This document shows positions 10,634 to 20,324 of a stretch of 64,000 bases of DNA, in pieces. Numbering within the stretch: the stretch's first letter is position 1; every line of letters starts with the position of its first letter. The position numbers and the translations under genes were made by a program. Location of the stretch: NCBI GenBank assembly GCA_030847615.1, contig JAUMIR010000001.1, positions 63,625,501-63,689,500 on the forward strand, written 5' to 3'. The DNA comes from Gambelia wislizenii (Eukaryota > Chordata > Lepidosauria > Squamata > Crotaphytidae). The notes beneath the pieces are model-generated. The model had not been told where the DNA came from. It saw nothing but the letters and a program-made list of their open reading frames with translations, and ran no database searches.

Positions 10634-13472
10634 AACTGCAGATTAACTCATGCATCAAGAGAGTGTGGCTAAAACAAACCCTGGAAATAACATGAATACA
10701 TCCTATGTCTAGATTCTTAGGGAGAGATGCAAACTAACCACTTCTGAGTATAGGCATGCTAAAATTGCTACTTCTAACAGTATAGGAGAGAGGACTTGGA
10801 AATTCTCCATAGAGTCCTGTTCTGAAGACCCTCAGACCTAGGCATTTAAAGCCTGTTATTCCTCTCACTCACCCTGGTAGCAGTTCCTCCAGAAGTACCT
10901 TTCTGGCTGTGTATTTGTTCATGGCCACCATGGGGACCTCTACAACCCCTTCCTTAGTGGTGAAGCAGCAACTCTAACCAAATCCTAAACCAGGAATGGG
11001 CAACCCCTGAGGATCTAATGACCCACTTTTGCCCTCCCTCAGACCTTGACAGGCTACACTCCCTGGCCAAGGACAACCACTTCTGGCTTCACAGGCTTGC
11101 TGAGGAAGGGGGGGCTGTTACTGTAAGAAAGGCTATCTGGGGCCTGAATCAGGTCCAGGGGAGCAAAATGTCCTCCAAATGGCAAATCATGTCCTCTGAC
11201 GTCTGCCATTTGATGGCATGGGGGTGAAACGGACCTGGTGGGCCTGGAGAAGTGCACTTTGATCACCCCTATCCTAGATCCTTGAACAGGCAGTAAATAG
11301 GGAATTGTTTACACTTGCTTTCGCTCCACTTTTCCCACCACAGAGAGAATGAAGCTGAATCCACAACAGGGTTAACATAGGCTGTTTCTCCAGAAGCGTC
11401 TGGTGTTATTTAATTCCCCTCAATTAGCTCATTGTGTAATTGCTGATGTGGTGTCACACCATTCATGTTTTGCTCTGTGTTTGTGTGTTTTCACATACAA
11501 AATAAGAACGCCCTGACCATGCCTTTTGAAAGAAGCAGGCACATTACTGGGGTGTCATGTCATTGTTGGGGTTTTTTTTCCTTTTTAAAAAAGTGTTTTT
11601 AAAATTATGAGCAGGCCTAGCAATTGAGACTCAGAACTGAAGCAGGCACAATAACCCAAACAGCTGGCATTGTGTTGCCACCATAGAAATGCCTAATTGC
11701 AGCAGCAAACACATGCCGCTCTTGATGGCAATCTATCCATATTGAATGTTCAGCCCCATCACTTATCAAAATGAGTATTATTTTCACAATTTCACCCTCC
11801 AAGCTTTTGTAAAATCTGTGAGCAATTTGCAGCCATTAGCCCACAGATACAGGCTTAATTCAATGGGAAGGTATTGTTGCCAAAATGTCAGAGTTCCTGG
11901 CATTGTCTCTGGCTCTAGAGTCATATCAGAAAACTCGATTCCCAGTGACACGACTTTTGACTTGATGCCTCATTTCTTCCATTGTTCGGCCGGGTGGGGT
12001 TCTGTGATTTATGTCCAGGCAGGTCCACAGCCACTGATTTCTGCACAGAACAGATCTGCTGGGTTTATTGGGGGTGGGGGATTTGTAGGGTTTGTTTTCC
12101 TCCACAGCAGGATATTTTTCACCTGCCAGCACAGCAGCTTCATAGAACTGACTCATTCAAAGAGTTGAGCCAAAAAGAATGGGTGTTTAGAAGGCTCTGG
12201 GCCTCTCAGTTTTGCTTCATATACAGTTTAATGTGAGAGAAGAAGAGCATTGGCAAGGTCCCTTCCTGGGCTGTGATCTTGTCGGCTGTCATTCTTCAAG
12301 CAGCATTGGATTATCACAACATTTGGATGAGAAACGAACTACAGCATTGAAGAACCAGCTGGATCTGCTGCAACTGTTGACATTTTCAGTTTCAGGGCCA
12401 ATTCAAATGTGCAGAAGAAATGCATGGCATCATTTTGGAATGCAAATGGAGGAATCACATACATTCTGTCAGGGAGCTTTTTGAAAAAAAAAAGCATCAG
12501 AACTTCTTACATAAAGAATCTGTGAGTATAGGATACCTTGAATCCCATGGGTCAAGATTTCTGGATATGCCTCCTGCCTGGTCCATAGAGTTATTATGAA
12601 ACAGGAGCAGTCCAGACTCTCTCACTAGCTGGGGGAGGAAGCAAAAGGTCATGCACACCCCATAATTGGTCATTGATACCCTTCTCCCACAGGGAGAGAA
12701 GAAAAATGTTGAGTCACCAGCCTCCCAGGAATGAAGAGGAAATGGCTGCACTGGGATGTATCCAAAACCACTTGAGCAAGCACCCAACCAGCCCAGGAAA
12801 GAGGCAGGGGATGTCCCTGCCCACCCAACAGCAGAGCTCCCTCCACACACAAGAAGAGCAGTAAGAGCTGGCAACTGCTGTGGCTCCTGTCACCCTGCTG
12901 TATATTACAGCTGGCTTCCTTCTGACTTCTGGCTCTGAGGGCCCTCAGAGCTAGGCTGTATAGGAGGAGGGACTTGGAAAAATTTCCCATAGAGCCCAGC
13001 TATGAGGACCAGCAGAGCCAGGCATTCAAGAAAAAGCCAGCTTCATGTACCAACAAAATAGACTGAAATGGTACACTTCAAGAACAGCTGTGTCACCTTG
13101 TCTTTTAGCACCTAAGAACCAGTCTTCAGCCAGCAGCATAATGCAGAGATGGCCTGTTACCTCATAGAAACAGTGTGGATTGCCCTCCCACCAGCCAAGA
13201 ATCCTCAAAGTTTGAGTAATTCCTACTGTTACAGTGATTTAGCTAATAAACATGGTATACACAAGCATCCACCTTGCTTCTCTAGCAGATAAACACCCCT
13301 GGCAGCCCACCAGGAGTATGATTTTGCTGGGACATTGTTTCTGTAAAGAATCACTGGTATTTTGCTGGTGGAGATAATCCTACAGTGGCAGATTGTGGGG
13401 TTCTCCAGGGTGCCGTTTATATGATGAAAATGTAGTGGGAAGAATTCATGTCCAACCCTGTTTGTTTACATG
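10634..13472. other. Unassigned, mostly unique-looking interval
   Basis: Nearly 3 kb with no gene. 11370-11900 stands out: low in recognisable repeats, with several homeodomain-type TAATT/ATTAG cores (CAATTAGCTCATTG, GCCTAATTGCAGC, GGCTTAATTC). It reads like conserved non-coding sequence, but conservation cannot be tested here. The rest (12200-13470) shows no family I can name. Confidence 0.35.
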
Positions 13473-15134
13473 TACAGTCGTCCCTTCACATTCGCGGGGG
13501 TTCCGTTCCGCGGACCCCCGCGAATGTGAAAAATCCGCGAATAACTACACCCCTCCCCCCCTCCCCAGGCCTTCGCGGGGCCTTGCTAGGCCCCGCGGGG
13601 GTCTCCCCCGCCCTTCCTCCCTCCCTCCCCAGGCCTTCACGGGGCCTTCTTAGGCCCCACGGAGGTCTCCCCGGCCCTCCCTCCCTCCCTCCCCAGAACT
13701 TCACGGGGCCTTGCTAGGCCTCACAGAGGTCTCCCCGGCCCTCCCTCCCTCCCTCCCCAGGCCTTCGTGGGGCCTTGCTAGGCCCCGCGGAGGTCTCCCC
13801 GGCCCTCCCTCCCTCCCTCCCCAGACCTTCGCGGGGCCTTGCTAGGCCCCGCAGAGGTCTCCCCGGCCCTCCCTCCCTCCCTCCCCAGGCCTTCGCGGGG
13901 CCTTGCTAGGCCCCGCGGAGGTCTCCCCGGCCCTCCCTCCCTCCCTCCCCAGGCCTTCGCGGGGCCTTGCTAGGCCCCGCGGAGGTCTCCCCAGCCCTCC
14001 CTCCCTCCCTCCCCAGGCCTTCGCGGGGCCTCCGGAGGGCCTCCAGGGGTCCCGCGAAGGCCTCCCCACCCCTCCCCAGGCCTTCGCGGGGCCTCCGGGG
14101 GTCCCTCGAAGGCCTCCCCACCCCTCCCCAGGCCTTCGCGGGGCCTCCGGGGGTCTCGTGAAGGCCTCCCCACCCCTTCCCAGGCCTTCGCGGGGCCTTG
14201 CTAGGCCCCGCGGAGGTCTCCCCGGCCCTCCCTCCCTCCCTCCCCAGGCCTTCGTGGGGCCTTGCTAGGCCCCGCGGAGGTCTCCCCGGCCCTCCCTCCC
14301 TCCCTCCCCAGGCCTTCGCGGGGCCTCCGGAGGGCCTCCGGGGGTCCCGCGAAGGCCTCCCCACCCCTCCCCAGGCCTTCGCGGGGCCTCCGGGGGTCCC
14401 TCGAAGGCCTCCCCACCCCTCCCCAGGCCTTCGCGGGGCCTCCGGAGGGCCTCCAGGGGTCCCGCGAAGGCCTCCCCACCCCTCCCCAGGCCTTCGCGGG
14501 GCCTCCGGGGGTCCCGCAAAGGCCTCCCCACCCCTCCCCAGGCCTTCGCGGGGCCTCCGGGGGTCCCGCGAAGGCCTCCCCACCCCTCCCCAGGCCTTCG
14601 CGGGGCCTCCGGGGGTCCCGCAAAGGCCTCCCCACCCCTCCCCAGGCCTTCGCGGGGCCTCCGGGGGTCCCGCAAAGGCCTCCCCACCCCTCCCCAGGCC
14701 TTCGCGGGGCCTCCGGGGGTCCCGCGAAGGCCTCCCCACCCCTCCCCAGGCCTTCGTGGGGCCTCCGGGGGTCCCGCGAAGGGCACCCCACCCCTCCCCA
14801 GTCCTTCACGGGGCCTCCGGAGGCCTTCGCGGGGCCTCTGGAGGGCCTCCGGGCGTCCCGCGAAGGCCTCCCCACCCCTCCCCAGGCCTTCGCGGGGCCT
14901 CCGGAGGTCCTCCGGGCGTCCCGCGAAGGCCTCCCCACCCCTCCCCAGGCCTTCATGGGGCCTCCGGAGCGCCTCCGGGGGCCCCGTGGAGGCCTCCCCG
15001 CTCCCTCCAGGTCTTTCACGGGGCCTCTGGAGGCCCCGTGTCACGGTTTTGGGGGGGGCCGGGGGGGCCCTCCCAAAACCGCAAATAACCAAAACCGCGA
15101 ATGTCAAGTTCGCGAATGTGGAGGGACAACTGTA
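13473..15134. mobile_element. Tigger-like element hosting a GC-rich minisatellite
   Basis: Ends are TACAGTCGTCCCTTCACATT on the left and, inverted, TACAGTTGTCCCTCCACATT on the right (15134 back to 15115), with 2 mismatches in 20. TA dinucleotides lie outside CAG...CTG, as expected for a Tc1/mariner-Tigger insertion. A second hairpin (CATTCGCGGGGG... against ...CCCCCGCGAATG) sits inside the left end. Between about 13555 and 15035 lies a long GC-rich tandem array (separate entry). No transposase sequence is present. Long open frames on both strands are by-products of the array. Confidence 0.8.
13555..15035. repeat. GC-rich minisatellite, 64-bp and 52-bp units
   Basis: The left part (13560-14030, and again 14170-14300) uses a 64-bp unit with CCAGGCCTTCGCGGGGCC, TTGCTAGGCCCCGCGG, AGGTCTCCCCGGCC and a (CCCT)n stretch. 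The right part (about 14030-14170 and 14300-14990) uses a 52-bp unit in which CCTCCGGGGGTCCCGCGAAGG and CCTCCCCACCCCTCC replace those blocks. Some units have an 11-bp CCTCCGGAGGG-type insert (63 bp). Because 52 is not a multiple of 3, the translation repeats every three units as a 52-residue Pro/Gly/Ala/Arg pattern in all frames. CpG density is very high. Confidence 0.9.
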
Positions 15135-15414
15135 CATTGTGTTGGTTCCAAGGTATTAGGAAGGGGGGGCAACTTTTATCACTCAACCTGCGTGACTTTC
15201 CGTTCCACTGTTTGTAGCAATTTTTTTAAAAAGTCACAGGAGGATTCGGAAAATTGGAAATGTAAACAGCCTGGGACAAGATATCTCAGTACTTGGTGAT
15301 GACCGGAAATTGATGTGACCAGTGGCGGGCTCAGAGAGGAGAGGAGGGTCAGTCACCTGTTCAACAGATTCAGCCTCACCAGCTGAAAACAAAGGTTTCC
15401 ATTCCAGCTGCATG
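15135..15414. other. Unassigned spacer
   Basis: No coding or repeat feature recognised. Confidence 0.35.
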
Positions 15415-15418
15415 TAGG

Positions 15419-15444
15419 TTTGTGTGTGTGTGTGTGTGTGTGTG
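15419..15444. repeat. (GT)n microsatellite
   Basis: About 13 GT units; its complement type (AC)n appears 215 bp downstream inside the tandem repeat. Confidence 0.9.
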
Positions 15445-15559
15445 CACTAAATCACCCTGTTCAATGGATTTCTACATTGCAAACCCTTCAGCTTTAATCT
15501 ATCCCTCCCATGCATGCTTGGTTTAAATTTTAAAGAGAGAGTAAATTATAAAGAGATTG

Positions 15560-15820
15560 TGGGCAGATGATCGCCCATTCATCCCCCTCCCGCCTGCATC
15601 CCCTCCATGGGTTTAATAAAAAAACTGGCAGTGTCTGAGTGGACGATCGTACATTCATCCACACACACACACACACACACACACACACCGCAGCTTTCCC
15701 TCCATCCTGTGTTTAAAGGCACAGTAAAAAATCCCAGCATCTGAGTGGATGATCGCTCATTCATCTATCCCACCCTGCAGCTTCCCCTCCATCCTGTTTG
15801 AACAAATATTTCTGCCAGCC
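15560..15820. repeat. Degenerate tandem repeat (about 105-bp units) with (AC)n
   Basis: Successive units share a sequence like GTCTGAGTGGATGATCG, then ATTCATCC, then GCAGCTTTCCCTCCATCC and GTTTAA. Copies start near 15560, 15634 and 15740. One copy carries an (AC)n expansion at 15659-15688. An older copy may start near 15465. Confidence 0.65.
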
Positions 15821-17159
15821 AATAGCATCGCTCCTGGCAGGAAACTCTACAGGAAGTATGTCACCAAGGTTGTGAAAAAACGAGTAATCACATCCTTGAT
15901 TGACAGCTAAAAAAAAAAATCCCAGGACCATAAAAGCGTATAAACAAACAAACAAACAAAAAAACACAGGACAGTATATAGTGGAAGAGGAGACATAACA
16001 TGGGACGGCAGAGACAAAAATCGTGCAAACAATGGGGGATGAATACGGGATCAATAAGTCCTGGGACACCCCGCGACAAAAGCTACCCTCTAACTGGCAC
16101 CCAGCACTTATGACACCAAATGTGATAGTTTCTTCTCTAGAAATCCCTTTCTTGCCACCAACATTGAGGGTTCCTCTCAGGATATCCCATCACTGTGGCC
16201 AAATGCAGGCTTTCTACTCCTTTACCCACCAGATGTGAAGACTTCCACTGTGCTTATTGCAATTACCAAGAGTGAGGGCTCTGCCTACTTCTGCCATGAG
16301 TATAAGGACTTCCTCCTTTGCCCCTTGTGTGACACCAACTGTGGGGACCATCTAAATGCTCTCAAGGTTCCTATGAGGATTTATGCAAGTTCCATCCCCA
16401 ATGGACAGTATTCTCATTTATTCATTGCTGCCACCACAGACACCTTGTCTGAATCCAAGGACATTGTCAGACTAGCATCTAAAAACACTGTAATCCTGTG
16501 ATTGAGAAAAGTGGAAACATAGTGGCATGATTACAGTAATCATCGCACATCGCTGTAATTGCGCAATACTACTGTCATGGAATTATTACACAACCACTAG
16601 CAATTTAACAATGGGATTGGAGCTTCACTATACTAACACTTGCCATCACATTGCCTTTTAATGACAGAGTATTAATGCCTCCTGCTGGCTGGCACATGCA
16701 CCTTTAAGAAAAAAAATCTTTTACTTTCACAATTTTGTATGGGCAAGATTTTGGCTGTTCTCGCGAGAAGACATGACTTCACTTTAAAACACTAAAAACA
16801 AATAAATAACCAAAGAACTTCACACATAAACACTTAAAAACATAAAATATTAGCAAGAAAAGGCGACAGTTGCTTAAAAGAGTGTCCTGTAGGTCCTCTT
16901 CACATTCTCCCCTGGAAGTTTAATTATGTGTTCTCATTGGAAAAGGGAGGGGAGAAGAGGACTGCCCATCGCACAATTACAGTGGGACATGATTATTGCA
17001 CACTTGTTAATATTATGAAAAGAGTGATATTGAGGGCTATTGATGGGTTTTGCCCATTAATGAAAAGTGATGCCTAATTAATGGGTGGACCATGAACTGA
17101 GCACAGGAGAACGATGATGTTGTGTGATAACGGGAACCCATTCAGGCTACCATCCCATC
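15821..17159. other. Unassigned interval around a fold-back element
   Basis: No gene. 16500-17110 is AT-rich with repeated GATTACAGTAATCAT, GCACAATTACAG and GTGTGATAA-type words. The last recurs beyond the fold-back element at 17482, so the fold-back element probably sits inside an older repeat. Confidence 0.35.
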
Positions 17160-17462
17160 ATAGGACTTTTTCGGATGGAAGAAAAGTAACGCAAGCAGCG
17201 TCGCCAGGTTGCGACGCTGCTGCGCAAGAGGGCGCCAGTTTCGAATGACGCTCTTCCCAGCGGTACTGTTGCAGTACCGCTGGGATGATCGCGAGTAAAA
17301 TATGACGCTGGGAAGGAAAAATATCACGCTCAAATGTCCCAGCGATACTGCAACAGTACCGCTGGGAAGAGCGTCGTTTGAAACTGGTGCCCTCTTGCGC
17401 AGCAGCGTCGCAACCTGGCGACGCTGCTTGCGTTACTTTTCTTCCATCCGAAAAAGTCCATA
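17160..17462. mobile_element. Fold-back MITE (long perfect-like palindrome), type 1
   Basis: The element spans 17163-17459 (297 bp) with arms of about 124 bp that differ at roughly 4 positions. Termini are GGACTTTTTCGGATGGAAG and its reverse complement; ATA occurs immediately on both sides as a candidate 3-bp target duplication. The central unpaired loop is about 50 bp. No protein is encoded. Superfamily unknown. Confidence 0.75.
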
Positions 17463-17568
17463 ATCATAAAATTACAGCCTTGTGTGATAATATCCCAAGA
17501 TTTCATTTACACAGTATTCCCAGAGACCAAAACTATATAAGAACAAAAACAGTTCTAGAATCAGCATG

Positions 17569-17800
17569 ACTATAGTGGTTTGGGCATTCAACTTGGACCC
17601 TGGAGGCCACGGTTCAAATCCTCACTCAGCCATAGAAACCCATTCAGTAATTTGGAAAAGTTGCACTCTCTCAGCCTCAGAGGAAGACAAATGCAAACCC
17701 CCTCTGAATAAATCTGTCCAAGAAAACCCCATGATAGATTCACCTTAGGGTCACCATGAGCCAGAAATAACTTGAAGGGACACAACAACAAGCAAACAGA
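17569..17800 (+). mobile_element. tRNA-derived SINE (full-length-like), copy 1
   Basis: tRNA-like head (TATAGTGGTTTGGGC; B-box GGTTCAAATCC at 17611), then the body TCAGCCTCAGAGGAAG, CCAAGAAAACCCCATGATAG and TAGGGTCACCATGAGCCAGA. It ends in ACTTGAAGGGACACAACAAC and an (ACAA)-like tail. The same family occurs at 27186 and 32757, with pieces at 26985, 29783 and possibly 54350. Confidence 0.8.
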
Positions 17801-17804
17801 AAAA

Positions 17805-18383
17805 GTCAGAATAATTATTTATTACATTTAAAATACCACACAGTCTCACACTCTTCTCTAGCTAACTCAGACCTTAAAAACAACTCATTTATTCTTAAAC
17901 CTGACTGATTCTTAATCATAAATCTTTCATACCCTCTCACACAGACTACCCATACCTCTCACTAACCCACACTCTTACTAAACTCCCAACACCAACTGTC
18001 TAACTCCTATTCACCAAATGTCATTCACCAGCCTTATACAAATCTCCTCAATCCATCAATCAGCATTCCCTCAATGTTACATTCACTCCCCCTCCCAACA
18101 GCTCCTTGCTTTATACTCTATAATACAACCAATAAATTAAACAACTTTTCCCAACACAAGTCCATGACATCCAGAGATACAAAGGGGGAAAGAAAAATGA
18201 CCAAGGGTATATATATGGAGCCCATTGGCAACACGCTGCCCATGGAGATGTAAAAGAATGTGATATATGAGCCAGAAATAATGTATGTGTTTCCTTTTTA
18301 CAGTGCTTAGCAACATTATCAAGAAGGTCAAGTGCAGTTTTATTTTGGAGGTATGTCTCACGTACTTTGACTAAAATTTCCAT
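17805..18383 (-). pseudogene. Possible retroviral env C-terminus plus LTR-like fragment
   Basis: Minus-strand reading from 18383 has a segment LQNKTALDLLDNVAKHC-like, resembling the conserved region of retroviral transmembrane subunits, followed by a Trp/Phe/Tyr-rich hydrophobic stretch, ending at about 18111. Just beyond (minus strand) is a purine-rich run (18085-18097), then TGTAACATTGAGGG (from 18081), consistent with a polypurine tract and an LTR start. AATAAATAATT near 17815 could be a poly(A) signal. The LTR's far end is unclear because it meets the SINE. Only a short env piece survives; no other retroviral genes are seen. Confidence 0.35.
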
Positions 18384-18445
18384 TTTGTTCTGGAGGGTTA
18401 GTTATGCAAAAGTTTAGTATTGTAAGGGGAGAAGGATTCAAGATC
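18384..18445. other. Short spacer
   Basis: No feature. Confidence 0.3.
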
Positions 18446-18718
18446 CTTTAGAACAGTGGTTCTTAACCTCTGGTCCAGGGACCCCCAGGGGTCTGTGATG
18501 TCCTCACAGTGGGTCCACGAAGGCTAGAAGGCTGCTTGGCCCACCTCCTCCCTGCAGTGGAGCAGCCATCTGACAGGAGCCAAGGCAAAGGCTGGCTGGC
18601 TTGGCCTGCACATTGCCATTCAATCTGCTCCAGCCACAAACTTGCAGGAAGAAGCAGAAGAAAAGTCTTCCTTCCTCCTCTAGTGCCTCTTAGGGAAGGT
18701 TTAATGGATGGTGTAATT

Positions 18719-18749
<31 letters not shown>

Positions 18750-18873
18750 CAGGTATTAGTGTTGTTGTTGTTGTTGTTTTAAATCTTGAGTTAAGTCTTG
18801 GGGGTCCACGTCAACAAAATATATTTAAAGGGTGTCCCTGGTAAAGAAAAGGTTAAGAACCACTGCTGTAGAC
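18446..18873. mobile_element. hAT (Charlie-like) non-autonomous element
   Basis: Ends CAGTGGTTCTTAACC (18454) and GGTTAAGAACCACTG (to 18865) are perfect 15-bp terminal inverted repeats of the Charlie/MER5-type hAT consensus. Flanking 8-mers CTTTAGAA and CTGTAGAC agree at 6 of 8 positions, consistent with a decayed 8-bp target duplication. The interior contains (ATT)n at about 18720-18750 and (GTT)n at 18762-18778. No transposase. Confidence 0.8.
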
Positions 18874-19433
18874 ATTCCCTCTGATAACCCTATTTTAGCC
18901 TAAACAGTATTCAGCACCCTCGACAGCTACCTTTGTACTTTGCTTGCTGAAAATCAATGGCTGGCCTCAAAAAGACATGGTTTTCTATTGGTTTTAAACC
19001 TCTTTAAGTCTGTGTTAATCTCAACCGGAGCCCAGCCATATATGTTTAAATCCAGCCAAAATTCTTCATATAGAAGGTCTAGCCTTGCCCTACTTAAAAG
19101 AGTAGAAAGAAATGCATTGATTCTAGTAGTGAGATTAGCAAAAACATTTCCCAGTAGCTGTTCCAGGACAATATGTGCTCCCTGTGTTCCATAACTGTTA
19201 CAGCTCTCATGATTACACCATTGTTGCTTGTTAACCAAATAACTTTTATTTGTAACTTTTAGCAGAGATAAAAATCATGGGAAAACAAATGTAAACACAT
19301 GAGTTCCTTAGATTATAATCAAAATGTACAAATTCTCTTTCTCCAATCAATAAAATGTTCCTCTTGACAAGATGGTTGGACTTTCCTTCTCTTGAACTAG
19401 GGGGAAACTCTTTGATCAAAGACAAGGTTTGTC
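18874..19433. other. Unassigned interval
   Basis: No recognisable gene or repeat. Confidence 0.35.
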
Positions 19434-19598
19434 ATCATCATCATCATCATCAGCCTTTATTGTGGTTAACAAACCATAAGGCATATCAGAGTCATTAAAG
19501 TACATTATAAAATAAAAGAAAATTACTTATATACATTTCATTAGTACATATCTATTAAATTTCTATTATATACATTTCATTAGTACATATCTATTAAA
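19434..19598 (-). mobile_element. 3' end of an unidentified retroposon (left part of LINE target)
   Basis: Minus strand reads ...AACCACAATAAAGGCT(GAT)n, a retroposon 3' end with a trinucleotide tail at 19434-19453. A 40-bp tandem duplication (TACATTTCATTAGTACATAT units) lies at 19531-19598. ACCATAAGGCA and GTCATTAAAGTACATTATAA words recur to the right of the LINE at about 23646-23690, showing the LINE split this element. Confidence 0.5.
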
Positions 19599-20324
19599 CC
19601 TCTCCATTGATGCCCCCTTGTCGTGGGAGAGAGGCTTGCGTACCCTAATGATGTTTTGAGCTATGCTGGCGGTGGCATAATAGCCACTGGTAGGGTCTCC
19701 CATGCCAGACAGGTCAAAACCGAAGGGTCTGACAAAGAGCGTCAAAGGGCAGGATGGGCTCTCTAGCCTTGTGGCAACCGTCCTAGGAGAAGGAAAACTC
19801 CAATCCCAAACCCGGGCAGATGGTGCTCGTCCAACCCTGTAAGGTCAACCATCTAAGAGAAGGAAACTCTAATCAAACCTACGGCCCGAGGACCTCGCTG
19901 CCACGTCCATGCTTGCAAGGCCACGGCAGATGAATCTCTGGTTTAAAGGGTGAGGCCAGTTCTGTGCACGCTGCGCTCCACCAGAAAAATCCATTGCACA
20001 GGCTCGAAGGACAAATCCATTTCCGAAAAAGCCCTGTAGCAACTGGCGAGGGACGAAACCGGCAGGTGTAAAGATGCACTGGAAGCCGCAGCCCCAACCC
20101 TGCATGCAGGCAGTTCAGGACATTGGTCGCTCAAGCCTGACCCGGGAGATGACAGTCTTGTTCGGCAGCATTCTGAACGACCAAGCAGCCTTTTTTAAGG
20201 AGAGCACTGCTTGCTCCATATGGAGAGGGGCCTAGAAAAGGTGGCCTAAAGAAAGCTCATCCCCAACTACCTGGTTGGCTAGCCGCGGCCAACGGGAATC
20301 TTCTGATGTGGTCAAACCAAGGCA
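19599..20324 (+). promoter_or_regulatory. LINE 5' UTR
   Basis: Non-coding leader of the LINE, presumably carrying its internal promoter as in other LINEs (inference). Features include TGCTGGCGGTGGCATAATAG and two near-identical blocks, AGGAGAAGGAAAACTCCAATC (19793) and AAGAGAAGGAAACTCTAATC (19855), about 62 bp apart. The antisense piece at 46252-46656 is a second copy of this leader. Confidence 0.6.

Noticed and set aside
12497..12990. Two overlapping minus-strand open frames (125 and 106 codons)
   Set aside because: No family motif, no splice context I can support, and both overlap in different frames.
13555..14030. CpG island of a gene promoter
   Set aside because: The CpG content comes from tandem repeat units inside a transposon; no transcript start or exon nearby.
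13555..15035. CRISPR array
   Set aside because: Units are contiguous tandem copies without unique spacers, in a vertebrate-type genome.
13906..15299. Long Pro/Gly/Arg-rich open frames on both strands (up to 345 codons)
   Set aside because: They exist in several frames and both strands at once and follow the 52/64-bp unit; no start context, domain or codon bias. Minisatellite by-products.
17569..17620. tRNA gene candidate
   Set aside because: Head of a tRNA-derived SINE with the family body downstream and further copies at 27.2 and 32.8 kb.
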